Below, piece after piece: positions 19,136-26,289 of a stretch of 64,000 nt of DNA (positions are counted from its first letter, which is position 1; each line of letters opens with the position of its first letter). Source of the DNA: Acidobacteriaceae bacterium. Its GTDB lineage: Bacteria; Acidobacteriota; Terriglobia; Terriglobales; Acidobacteriaceae. A program made the translations under genes and the position numbers. The DNA lies in the NCBI GenBank assembly GCA_003170825.1, contig PMYL01000023.1:1-64000 (forward strand), read 5' to 3'. The notes under the pieces were generated by a model. That model was not told the origin of the DNA, did not search any database, and saw only the letters and a list, made by a program, of their open reading frames with translations.

Positions 19136-19402
19136 TTACTGCTCCGCCTCCCAAATCTCCCCGGTGCTCTCGGTCAGATCGACGCCCGGAGCAACCGTGA
19201 CCGTTCCCCGCATTGCGCCCCAAAGATCAAAGGCCTCGTCGGCATCGCCGCCCAAGGGAACGACAGCCGCGATGGGGCGATTGTGCTTGAGCAGGACGAT
19301 GCGATCGGTCTTTCCCTGCGCCACGTCGTCGATCAGTCCCAGGCACTTCGCCTTGAAGGCAGTGACGTTAATGGTGGATTCGTTTGTTGCGGCAGTGGGC
19401 AT
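19136..19402 (-). CDS. Phd/YefM-type antitoxin
   Basis: An 88-residue antitoxin. The Phd fold is recognised from INVTAFKAKCLGLIDDVAQ and RIVLLKHNRPIAAVVPL; the acidic C-terminus (DEAFDLWG.., TGEIWEAEQ) would bind and neutralise the PIN toxin encoded next. A GGAGG lies 5 nt before the ATG at 19402, so the longer TTG-initiated reading frame is rejected. The antitoxin-first order and abutting genes are typical of type II modules, with autorepression expected. Confidence 0.85.
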   Translation of the reverse strand: MPTAATNESTINVTAFKAKCLGLIDDVAQGKTDRIVLLKHNRPIAAVVPLGGDADEAFDLWGAMRGTVTVAPGVDLTESTGEIWEAEQ

Positions 19403-19415
19403 GATCGCCTCCAAT

Positions 19416-19440
19416 ATGGACTATTATAAATGGACCATAA
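19416..19440 (-). promoter_or_regulatory. Promoter and imperfect palindromic operator of the Phd/PIN operon
   Basis: On the minus strand a perfect -10 box TATAAT (19423-19428) lies about 20 bp before the antitoxin start. It is embedded in the imperfect palindrome TATGGACTATTATAAATGG..CCATA (19416-19440), a plausible autoregulatory operator. Confidence 0.55.
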
Positions 19441-19491
19441 TCAGAATGCAAGGGATGAGAGGAAGGGGTTGTGCTCGATATGCGAATCAAT

Positions 19492-19508
19492 TACACGAAT
19501 CTCGTGTA
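19492..19508 (+). promoter_or_regulatory. Operator palindrome of the second toxin-antitoxin operon
   Basis: TACACGA-ATC-TCGTGTA is a perfect 7-bp inverted repeat with a 3-nt spacer, centred 21 bp before the antitoxin ATG. Position and symmetry suit binding by the ribbon-helix-helix antitoxin itself. Confidence 0.65.
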
Positions 19509-19520
19509 CACTGTTTTCGT

Positions 19521-19739
19521 ATGAAGAACATCACCTTAAGCGCCGACGAGGACCTGATTGAGCGGGCGCGTTCTATTGCGCGCGGGCAGCGCAGAACACT
19601 GAACGAGGCCTTCCGTGAATGGCTGGCGCAATTTGCTCAGAGCGCGGGAGACGCCCAGGGCTTCGATGCGCTGATGAAACACCTGCAACACGTCGATGCA
19701 GGCCGGCACTTCAGCAGGGACGAATTGAATGAGCGATAG
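19521..19739 (+). CDS. Ribbon-helix-helix antitoxin (VapB-type)
   Basis: A 72-residue protein with a short N-terminal strand and two helices (MKNITLSADEDLIERARSIA.. RTLNEAFREWL) as in ribbon-helix-helix antitoxins. The C-terminal half (QGFDALMKHLQHVDAGRHF) would wrap the toxin. The ATG at 19521 sits just after a perfect palindrome, so upstream in-frame extension was discarded. The gene overlaps the PIN toxin gene by 11 bp. Confidence 0.8.
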   Translation: MKNITLSADEDLIERARSIARGQRRTLNEAFREWLAQFAQSAGDAQGFDALMKHLQHVDAGRHFSRDELNER

Positions 19740-20151
19740 ATTCTTTCTGGATACGAATATCTTCGTCTATTCGTTCGATCAAAGCTCCGCTGCAAAATCT
19801 CAGAAATCCGCGCAACTCATCCGCGAGGCCCTGACGACGCAGAAGGGCGTCATCAGCTATCAGGTCGTGCAGGAATTCTTCAATGTGGCCCTGAGACGGT
19901 TCTCCCAACCGATGCATGCGGCGGACGCCGAACAATATTTGAGCACGGTTTTCCGCCCGTTGCTCGTCGTGCATTCGTCCCAGGCGCTGTATGCCGAGGC
20001 ATTGCATCTCCACGCCCAAAGCGGGCTTTCATGGTACGACGCCTTGATCGTTTCAGCCGCGATCCAGGCACGGTGCGATCTGCTTTTTACCGAGGATCTC
20101 CAGCACGGTCAGCGCTTCGGAACTCTCCAGGTCAGGAATCCCTTTCTCTGA
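19729..20151 (+). CDS. PIN-domain toxin (VapC-type)
   Basis: A 140-residue PIN-domain RNase: FFLDTNIFVYSFD supplies the first catalytic Asp, SYQVVQEFFNVAL the Glu, and LSWYDALIVSAAIQ and LFTEDLQHGQ the remaining acidic positions. It is translationally coupled to the ribbon-helix-helix antitoxin. This is a second type II module, unrelated in sequence to the minus-strand pair that ends about 120 bp away. Confidence 0.9.
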   Translation: MSDRFFLDTNIFVYSFDQSSAAKSQKSAQLIREALTTQKGVISYQVVQEFFNVALRRFSQPMHAADAEQYLSTVFRPLLVVHSSQALYAEALHLHAQSGLSWYDALIVSAAIQARCDLLFTEDLQHGQRFGTLQVRNPFL

Positions 20152-20258
20152 TTTCTCAAACCCGCAAAAACGAAATAGCCGGGGAAGCCGATTAAAGGCG
20201 GACCGAAGTTGCGAAATACGGCTGTTCCCTGTTCCCTCGTTCCCTTGTTCCCTGCCTC

Positions 20259-20293
20259 AAAAAAATGGGCGGCAAGGGTCACCCCCTGCCGCC
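20259..20293 (-). terminator. Rho-independent terminator of the flagellin gene
   Basis: On the minus strand GGCGGCAGGGGGTGACCCTTGCCGCC-like hairpin arms are followed by CATTTTTTT. It lies about 50 bp after the flagellin stop. Nearly the same hairpin ends the Spy-like gene at 21984-22018. Confidence 0.85.
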
Positions 20294-20339
20294 GCCCGTC
20301 CCTGGGTTGTCTTGAAGTTATTGCAATGGTGCTAAACCT

Positions 20340-21620
20340 TTACTGCAAGAGCTTGGTCACTTCCTGCTGCACGCTGTTGGCCTGCGCCAGCGCGGAGATG
20401 CCGGTCTGGCTCAGAATCTCGTACTTCGACATATTCGACGTCGCCGATGCGTAGTCGGTGGCTTGCACCGCGTTCTGCGCCGAAATCACATTCTCCTGCT
20501 GCGTGCTCATCACCTGGCTCACCGAGTTCAGCGTGTTGATCTGCGCCCCGATGTAGCCGTCCTGCGCCGCCACGTAGGTGATCGCCGAATTCAGCACCGC
20601 CTCCGCATTCTGCGCATTGCCCTGCGTGCTCAGATTAGTCGTCGAAAGATCGGCGGTCTGGTCGCCGCCATTCGCCGTCACGTAGCTGATGGTTGTGATT
20701 GCGGCGGTGGAATTGAAATCCGATGTGGGTCCACCCGTGGTAGTGTCGAGGACGTTCGCGGGCAAACCCGCGATGGCCACGTTCGCATTGGTATTCGAGA
20801 GCAGGATGCCCATGTCGCCGCCGGCCACGCCGATATCGCCTACCGCAGCCGCGGTGGTAAAGCTGGCCGTCACGCCCGGTATCCCATCCTTGTTGATCTC
20901 TGTGATCAGGCCGCTCACCGTGGTTGCCGTCGTGGTCAACGTGCTCGTGGTGCCGTCGGGGTTGGTGATGGTGAACGTGATGCCCGTGCCGCCCAGCGTA
21001 TCGCTCTGCGCCGCCGCCTTGCTCAACACCGGCCCGGCCGCATCCAGCGAAAGATCCACGAACAGCCCCGCGCTGCTCTGTTGCACTGAGCCGCCCGAGT
21101 CGCCCACCATGGACGAACTCAGCTTGGCGAAAAACAGGCTGTCGATCGACGAACCCGCCGCCGATGAATCGCCGGTGTAGATCGCGGTTCCTGCCTGATT
21201 GCCGGTGAAAACCTGGTTCTGGTTGTAGGTGGTCGTCGTTCCGATGTTGTTGATCTCCGACAAGATCGACTGGTATTCCTGGTTGGCGGCAGCGTCTTGA
21301 GAACTGTTAAGGGTGCCGTTCGAGGCTTCGGTAGCCAGCGTAACGGCGCGGTCAAGCAGGCTCGTCACTTGCGAAAGGGCGCCATCCGCCACCTGCAGCA
21401 GGCCCACTCCCTCCGTCGCGTTCGTCGTCGACTGCGCCAAGGCAGCCGAGTTGGCCGCAAGGCCATTCACCAGCGAGAGGCCCGCGGCGTCGTCCGCGCC
21501 GCTGTTGATCTTCGACCCCGACGACAACTGCTGCAGGACCGTCTGCAGGCTGCTGTTCGTGTTGTTCAGGTTGTTCTCTGCGTAGATCGCTGACAGATTG
21601 TTCAAAACACCGAGGGCCAT
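20340..21620 (-). CDS. Flagellin
   Basis: The filament protein of the flagellum, 426 residues. The conserved N-terminal D0/D1 helices (NNLSAIYAENNLNNTNSSLQ, QQLSSGSKINSGADDAAGLS) and C-terminal helix (SAQNAVQATDYASATSNMSK, ILSQTGISALAQANS) flank a variable, Ser/Thr/Gly-rich centre exposed on the filament. GAAGGAG precedes the ATG at 21620; the longer frame is rejected. There are no other flagellar genes in the window, so assembly depends on genes elsewhere. A sigma-28-like promoter lies upstream and a strong terminator follows, so it is transcribed alone. Confidence 0.93.
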   Translation of the reverse strand: MALGVLNNLSAIYAENNLNNTNSSLQTVLQQLSSGSKINSGADDAAGLSLVNGLAANSAALAQSTTNATEGVGLLQVADGALSQVTSLLDRAVTLATEASNGTLNSSQDAAANQEYQSILSEINNIGTTTTYNQNQVFTGNQAGTAIYTGDSSAAGSSIDSLFFAKLSSSMVGDSGGSVQQSSAGLFVDLSLDAAGPVLSKAAAQSDTLGGTGITFTITNPDGTTSTLTTTATTVSGLITEINKDGIPGVTASFTTAAAVGDIGVAGGDMGILLSNTNANVAIAGLPANVLDTTTGGPTSDFNSTAAITTISYVTANGGDQTADLSTTNLSTQGNAQNAEAVLNSAITYVAAQDGYIGAQINTLNSVSQVMSTQQENVISAQNAVQATDYASATSNMSKYEILSQTGISALAQANSVQQEVTKLLQ

Positions 21621-21730
21621 GGGGACTGCTCCTTCTTGGATGCCTTGATTCGCGCCCTTGCCCGCCGGTGCTTCCTTCCGTCCGCCAGGCCCTCCGCAAC
21701 TTCCGGTTGGGCTCCTTGCATCCACCCCCT

Positions 21731-21757
21731 TCATCGGTACTGGCGAAAATAACTTTA
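21731..21757 (-). promoter_or_regulatory. Sigma-28 (FliA)-like promoter of flagellin
   Basis: On the minus strand TAAAGTTA (21750-21757), an 11-nt spacer and ACCGATGA (21731-21738) match the enterobacterial sigma-28 consensus TAAAGTTT-N11-GCCGATAA at 13 of 16 positions. The 5' leader would be about 100 nt. The rest of 21621-21983 shows no gene. Confidence 0.65.
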
Positions 21758-21983
21758 GTCATATTTTTTCGAATCGTCCCCGCACACCGCTGTCGCACTC
21801 CGATTCACCCTGTCCCGGTTCCGTTCAATGGCTGTCCCAATGCGCTTCACTCGCTGTCCCAATGCGCTCCACCGGATTGTCTCGCTTCGCGACAGGGGCC
21901 GGGGTGTTCCGCGCCCTTGAGAGTCCTCCGCACCCGCGTTCCGCGCTGCCGCGCGGCCCTTTTTCCGCCCGTCTTTCGCGCAC

Positions 21984-22018
21984 AAAAAACGGCGGCAAGA
22001 GGATCACCCCCTGCCGCC
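21984..22018 (-). terminator. Rho-independent terminator of the Spy-like gene
   Basis: On the minus strand GGCGGCAG..CTTGCCGCC forms a stem followed by GTTTTTTG. It shares its arms and loop region (GGGGGTGA) with the flagellin terminator. Confidence 0.8.
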
Positions 22019-22078
22019 ACCGGTGTTGACTACAACCGTATTTGCTCTCTGCGTGAAAGCCTTCGATTGAAATCCTCG

Positions 22079-22702
22079 TTACTGCTCGGCGCCCGCTCCA
22101 GGGGCCGCGCCTTGCGGAGCCGGCTGTTGCGGCTGCGGCGCCTGCCGGTGGTACTGTCCGCCCGGTCCCTGGCCGTCCCGTCCCTGGCCGCAGTGTTCCC
22201 AGCCGCGGCGCTCCTGCCCACGGTTGGCGCGGTAGGCCTGCACATGTTTCCACTGCTCCGGCGTCAGCTTGCCGCGAATCGCCAGCAAAAAGCGCGCATT
22301 CGCCTTCTCCAGCTCGGCTCTCGCCTGCGCCACCTTGTCGATCTGCGCCAGAATTTTGGCTTCGTTCGGCTGATCGTCGCCCATCAGCGGCTCCATCCCC
22401 AGCTCCGCCTTCTCCACGCTGGCTCGCAGGTCGATCAACTTCTCCCGGTGCTCCAGCAGAATGCCGTCAAACGCCTTCCGCTGCTCATCGGTCAGCTTCA
22501 ACCGCTCCACGATCTTCGGATTGTTCCACCAGCGCCCATGGCCGCCCTCGGGCCCGAACGCCTTCTCCATCGGAGGCCGATGCTCCCCAAACCCCGGTTC
22601 ATCTCCCCGGCCGCCGCCGCCCGGCCCCTGCGCCAGCGCCGTGCCCGCCAGCAAAACTCCCGCAATCGCCAATCCCAACCGCACCGCAATGCTTCCCTTC
22701 AT
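22079..22702 (-). CDS. Periplasmic Spy/CpxP-like protein
   Basis: 207 residues: signal peptide (AVRLGLAIAGVLLAGTALAQ), a Gly/Arg-rich segment, then a helical LTxxQ-type core (IVERLKLTDEQRKAFDGIL .. RGKLTPEQWKHVQ) typical of Spy/CpxP/ZraP and of the metal-sensing CnrX/RcnX group, and a Gln/Pro-rich tail. Members act as periplasmic chaperones or as metal sensors. It follows an ECF sigma factor and a single-pass membrane protein on the same strand, which suggests it senses envelope or metal stress for that switch. A His/Gly-rich stretch (EGGHGRWWNN) could bind metal. Confidence 0.78.
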   Translation of the reverse strand: MKGSIAVRLGLAIAGVLLAGTALAQGPGGGGRGDEPGFGEHRPPMEKAFGPEGGHGRWWNNPKIVERLKLTDEQRKAFDGILLEHREKLIDLRASVEKAELGMEPLMGDDQPNEAKILAQIDKVAQARAELEKANARFLLAIRGKLTPEQWKHVQAYRANRGQERRGWEHCGQGRDGQGPGGQYHRQAPQPQQPAPQGAAPGAGAEQ

Positions 22703-22770
22703 CGTGTTCTCCTCCCCCTCTTTGCGAAGGGTTTGCTCCTGTTTCGTGAATTCGCTCGTACACGCTATGC

Positions 22771-23262
22771 CTACTTGGCCTCGTCCTCAGCCATCAGTCG
22801 TGCCAGCGGCTCCATGGCGCTCGGCACTTCCCGCGATACGTCGCTGTCCACCTTGGCCAGCAAATCCTCTTCTTCTACCCGAGCCCGCTCTGCGGCAACC
22901 AGCCGCTCACTCTCGGCCGCGCGCGCCGCCGCCATCCTCGCCAACTCCTGCCGGTGATGGCGCTCGTAGACCGCACCCCCGGCGCCCCCAGCCACCAACA
23001 CGCACCCCAGCGCCCATCCCGCCGCCAGCCGCCAACTCCTCTGCCGCACCGTCTTCACCGCCGTCCGGGGCCGGCTATACTCCGCCTCGCTCCACGCCAG
23101 TATGCTCGCGCGGAAATTCTTCAGCGCCTCGCCCAGTTCCGGGGTCCCCGGCGACAGGTTTTCGTCGATGGGGTGGAGCTCCGGGGCCATCGCATCGCCG
23201 CCCATTTCTGTCCGCTCGGCCAATCTGTTCGGCTCCTCTCCGAATTGATCCCTCAAACTCAT
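22771..23262 (-). CDS. Single-pass membrane protein, putative anti-sigma factor
   Basis: A 163-residue protein overlapping the sigma gene stop by ATGA. A cytoplasmic N-terminal ~85 residues is followed by one transmembrane helix (WRLAAGWALGCVLVAGGAGGAV) and a charged, helical periplasmic part rich in Ala/Glu/Arg. Position and topology suggest an anti-sigma factor, although no zinc-binding HxxxCxxC motif is present. A hairpin repeat (copy G) lies in frame and encodes ELHPIDENLSPGTPELG. Family not otherwise recognised. Confidence 0.6.
   Translation of the reverse strand: MSLRDQFGEEPNRLAERTEMGGDAMAPELHPIDENLSPGTPELGEALKNFRASILAWSEAEYSRPRTAVKTVRQRSWRLAAGWALGCVLVAGGAGGAVYERHHRQELARMAAARAAESERLVAAERARVEEEDLLAKVDSDVSREVPSAMEPLARLMAEDEAK
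23142..23176. repeat. Hairpin repeat, copy G (inside a CDS)
   Basis: CCCCGGCGAC (23146-23155), loop AGGTTTTC, GTCGATGGGG (23164-23173), preceded by CCGGGGT and followed by TGGAGCTCCGGGG. As RNA the stem forms with one G-U and one mismatch. It is translated within the putative anti-sigma gene. Confidence 0.75.
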
Positions 23263-23855
23263 CGTCTTCCCCCCAGTTCCGCGCGCACTCGCGCAACCGC
23301 CCGCGAAAGGTGCGACTTCACCGTGCCCTCGCTCAACCCCGTGGCCCGCGCAATCTCGCTCAACTCCATCTCCTCCACGTAGCGCAGCAGAAACACCGTC
23401 CGCTGCCGCTCGCTCAACCCTTCCACCGCCTTCCACACCTGCCCCACCCGCTCCCGCGCCAGCAATTGTTGCTCCACCGATCGCTCGCCGCTCGGCAGCC
23501 ATTCGCTGGCTTCGTCCAGGTCCACCGCGTTCGTCCGCGCGCGCCGCCAGAACTGCATCCGGCGATTCCGCCAGTGGTCCTTCTGCAGGTTGATCGCGAT
23601 CCGCATCAGCCACGTCATCGCGCTCGACTCGCCCCTGAAGCTGCCCCAGTTCAGGTGCGCCTTCAGGAGACACTCCTGCGTCAGCGTCTCCGCCAGGTCC
23701 GCGTCGCGCGTCAGCGCCAGCAGAAACCGGAAGATCTGCGGCCGGTGGCTCTCCACCACGCGCGAGAACTCCTCCGTGGCAGTCTCCAATTCTCGCGCGG
23801 CAATCTCTTCCGCCGTGGCCATGGTCATCGCTTCCAATGCTGTGCCGGCCGCCAT
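23259..23855 (-). CDS. ECF-type RNA polymerase sigma factor
   Basis: A sigma-70 family factor with region 2 (FRFLLALTRDADLAETLTQE .. GSFRGESSAMTWLMRIA) and region 4 (LSERQRTVFLLRYVEEMELS .. TGLSEGTVKSHLSRA) only, about 195 residues. Starts at 23855 or 23825/23819 are possible. It heads a three-gene minus-strand unit with a membrane protein and a Spy-like periplasmic protein, the layout of stress or metal-responsive sigma switches such as CnrH/CnrY/CnrX. Autoregulation is expected, but no promoter motif was established. Confidence 0.9.
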   Translation of the reverse strand: MAAGTALEAMTMATAEEIAARELETATEEFSRVVESHRPQIFRFLLALTRDADLAETLTQECLLKAHLNWGSFRGESSAMTWLMRIAINLQKDHWRNRRMQFWRRARTNAVDLDEASEWLPSGERSVEQQLLARERVGQVWKAVEGLSERQRTVFLLRYVEEMELSEIARATGLSEGTVKSHLSRAVARVRAELGGRR

Positions 23856-23929
23856 CACTCAGGTAGACGCCCGCACCGCAAGCAAGTTTACAGCCCCAGG
23901 CACATTTCTTCTATAAGCTGTCATCCTGA

Positions 23930-24059
23930 GTAGTGGGTCAGTTTGAAGGGTACGGGCTTCAGTGGTGAAGGGTACGGGCTTCAGCCCGTACATTAACGCC
24001 ATGAAATTAACCGGGCTTTAGCCCCTGAGGGACGGCTTTCTTTCAAACTGACCCACTAC
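23930..24059. mobile_element. MITE-like element with 18-bp perfect terminal inverted repeats
   Basis: GTAGTGGGTCAGTTTGAA (23930-23947) is exactly inverted at 24042-24059. The sequence TCATCCTGAG occurs immediately outside on both sides (23921-23930 and 24061-24070), as expected of a target duplication; the target is itself the common TCATCCTGAGCGAAG repeat. The 130-bp element contains GGGTACGGGCTTCAG-type palindromes and no coding capacity. Confidence 0.7.
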
Positions 24060-24199
24060 CTCATCCTGAGCGAAGTCGAAGGGGAACCTGCGGTTGCTTT
24101 TCGTCGCTTTGAAAGGGCGCGGCCGTCCGCCGCGGCGGACTCTGGGTGCCGCGCCATCAAGCAGTGGTGAAGGGTACGGGCTTCAGCCCGTACATTAAC
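23961..24199. repeat. Pair of identical 37-bp direct repeats with internal palindrome
   Basis: A 37-bp unit beginning AGTGGTGAAGGGTACGGG and ending CCCGTACATTAAC occurs at 23961-23997 (inside the MITE-like element) and at 24163-24199. Each contains the palindrome GTACGGGCT-TC-AGCCCGTAC. A truncated third copy (GAAGGGTACGGGCTTCAG) lies at 23945-23962. The TCATCCTGAGCGAAGTCGAAGG repeat lies between. Confidence 0.8.
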
Positions 24200-24308
24200 C
24201 GCCACCTCTGGGCGGGCTTGAGCCCCGGAGGGAGAGCCAGGGCCTCAACCCCGGCATAATCCGTGCCGGAAGAGGCCAATCTGATCGAGAGATGTACTCT
24301 AATGACAA

Positions 24309-24737
24309 ATGACGGATCGTGTCAGTCGCACGGCGCGTTCGGCAATGATGGCTGCCGTACGCGGTAAGAACACGGAGCCTGAAAAAATGGTCCGGTCGAT
24401 CCTGTTTCGTGCAGGATACCGATTCCGCCTTCACCGTCGCGACCTGCCTGGGTGCCCCGATATAGTGTTGCCCCGTTACCGAACTGTGGTGTTTGTGCAT
24501 GGCTGCTTTTGGCATGGTCACGATTGCCGGCGCGGCAAATTGCCAACGACAAACACAGATTTCTGGCGCTCCAAGATAAATGGAAATGCGACGCGCGATG
24601 CAGCAAATGCTGCCCGTCTGATGGATGCCGGTTGGAGCGTATTTGTTGTATGGACCTGCCGGATCAAATCCGACACTGCATTACTACTAGAACGCCTCCG
24701 GGGGACCGTTAGGGCTAACGAGGCCGAGACAGCTTAA
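24309..24737 (+). CDS. vsr: Very short patch repair (Vsr) endonuclease
   Basis: A 142-residue Vsr-family nuclease that nicks next to T:G mismatches formed when 5-methylcytosine deaminates. Motifs: MAAVRGKNTEPE, the catalytic Asp and metal site in DLPGCPDIVLP, the FVHGCFWHGHDC zinc/active-site block, and the C-terminal TDFWRSKINGNATRD. It converges on, and overlaps by 23 bp, the 3' end of the C5-methyltransferase gene, a typical pairing. Lower GC than the neighbouring genes suggests transfer with the rest of the island. Confidence 0.93.
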   Translation: MTDRVSRTARSAMMAAVRGKNTEPEKMVRSILFRAGYRFRLHRRDLPGCPDIVLPRYRTVVFVHGCFWHGHDCRRGKLPTTNTDFWRSKINGNATRDAANAARLMDAGWSVFVVWTCRIKSDTALLLERLRGTVRANEAETA

Positions 24738-25944
24738 CGGAATGCGAAAGATATTCTGCATAGAAGGCCGCAAGTTTTGGCGGCACGGCGTTCCCAACCA
24801 TTCGCGCCACCGGCCCGACCAAGTTCCGCGGATGGAAAACATAATCCTCCGGAAAGGACTGAAGAATCGCAGCCTCTCTCAAGGAAATCCCGCGAACCTG
24901 ATTGACGTCGAAGTGACCGAAGCGACCGTTTGAAATGCTGTGACATTTGGTTGTGATTGTGGGAGATGGCCTGTCCGGGTCCATTCGCGTATACACGTCG
25001 GTAAAGCACCGCTGTTGGAGTTTCGCGTTTACGCGCTGGTGGCACCCAAGAGATAGGTCGCCGAATTTTGTCATTGTCATGTATAGATTCGACTGCCCTG
25101 GCTCAGCACAAGAAATTCGTTTTAGGTTAAGATCGCTCAACGCCCTCGTGCAGTGATTGGGAATCTTAGGATGCTGTTCTCCTGCGGCCAACGGCGGAAG
25201 GTGGCCGATAGCCTGCCGGACCGTGAGCATAACGGCATTGGGGTCGCTCTCTGGCACGAGAATATGGCTGCCCATCAATTCCGTCAGTCGCTCGGGCAAA
25301 ACCCTATCCTTTCGTGCGGCAAGCAGTATTGAGCGCTTCCGATATTGGGGAATCCCGAAGCGGGAAGTACAAACGACCTTTGTCCCGGTGGCATATCCAA
25401 GCGATTCAAGAGTTGATTGGAAATTGCTCCAGACTCCACCGTATTTCTCGTTATTTATCCCGGAAACATTCTCCGACACAATGAGTTCCGGCATAAACCA
25501 TGCAACAAACCGGCAAGCCTCAAGTAGCAGATCTCGATCTCGTTCTCTACCTGCTTTCCGCTTCTCGCTTAGCTCCTTACGAGAAAGGAGGGTGAACGGC
25601 TGGCAAGGAGCGCAAATTGCAAAGAGCAAAGGCACACGGGGTGCCATTTTCTTGTATTGCCGCAGCAGCCCAGCGACATCTTCATACAGGTCGTTCTGTT
25701 CACCGCTTGGATACTTTTTCGTCGCCGGGAAAATATCCCGCTTCAGAAAACGAACGGGTTGCCCATCCAATGTATTGTTGCGGTTATTCTCGCAATAGGT
25801 TTTCTCGCACCTATCGTCCTTGTCGATCCCCGCGATAACGTGACCGCCAGCATCAATCAGCCCGCGAGTTGTTCCGCCAGCCCCGCAAAAGAAATCAAAC
25901 GCAAGGAACGATGGCGCTTTGTGAATTCCTCGCCGTATCTTCAT
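24715..25944 (-). CDS. DNA (cytosine-5) methyltransferase
   Basis: 409 residues. Conserved C5-MTase motifs occur in order: I FDFFCGAGGTTRGL (residues 16-29), IV APCQPF with catalytic Cys114, VI ENV (158-160), VIII QYRKR, then RPSPTITTKCHS and the C-terminal VGNAVPP (motif X). The region between VIII and IX (~235-320) is the target recognition domain; specificity cannot be read from sequence. It is preceded by a small HTH gene overlapping by ATGA, faces vsr at its 3' end, and lies next to a large GHKL ATPase, together suggesting a restriction or defence locus. Confidence 0.93.
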   Translation of the reverse strand: MKIRRGIHKAPSFLAFDFFCGAGGTTRGLIDAGGHVIAGIDKDDRCEKTYCENNRNNTLDGQPVRFLKRDIFPATKKYPSGEQNDLYEDVAGLLRQYKKMAPRVPLLFAICAPCQPFTLLSRKELSEKRKAGRERDRDLLLEACRFVAWFMPELIVSENVSGINNEKYGGVWSNFQSTLESLGYATGTKVVCTSRFGIPQYRKRSILLAARKDRVLPERLTELMGSHILVPESDPNAVMLTVRQAIGHLPPLAAGEQHPKIPNHCTRALSDLNLKRISCAEPGQSNLYMTMTKFGDLSLGCHQRVNAKLQQRCFTDVYTRMDPDRPSPTITTKCHSISNGRFGHFDVNQVRGISLREAAILQSFPEDYVFHPRNLVGPVARMVGNAVPPKLAAFYAEYLSHSVKLSRPR

Positions 25945-26150
25945 GCGGCCCCGCTCTCGCGGGCTTCGTTGCCCTCATTGAATCCGCGCAGCCGGTCAAT
26001 ATCGGCAGGATAAAAGCGTCGCCATCCTCTGCGATCCTTCTCGACATCCTCCACTACGCCGGTCCAAATCCAGCGAAGAAGCGTAGATTTCGATACGCCG
26101 ATCTGCTTCGCTGCCAGAGCGGTCGAAATGTGTGCCGAGGTGGAATTCAC
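25941..26150 (-). CDS. Small MerR/excisionase-type HTH protein
   Basis: About 69 residues, a winged-helix HTH: STALAAKQIGVSKSTLLRWI followed by a wing segment GWRRFYPADIDRLRGF. The GTG at 26150 has an AGAGG site upstream, while an upstream TTG at 26180 is also in frame. Its stop overlaps the methyltransferase ATG (ATGA), so the two are co-translated. It probably regulates the divergent promoter region between it and the GHKL ATPase gene, as small controllers do in restriction systems. Confidence 0.75.
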   Translation of the reverse strand: MNSTSAHISTALAAKQIGVSKSTLLRWIWTGVVEDVEKDRRGWRRFYPADIDRLRGFNEGNEARESGAA

Positions 26151-26289
26151 GAGAATAAGCCTCTGCCTGACTATAGGCAAGTATACTCACCCAGTCCTGT
26201 TTTGCAATGAAAATCTGCTTGGGCACAGACTTTCAGATATTGGCCCAATGTATTTGCAATACTGCCGCAAAATAGCGTATAGGAAGAAC

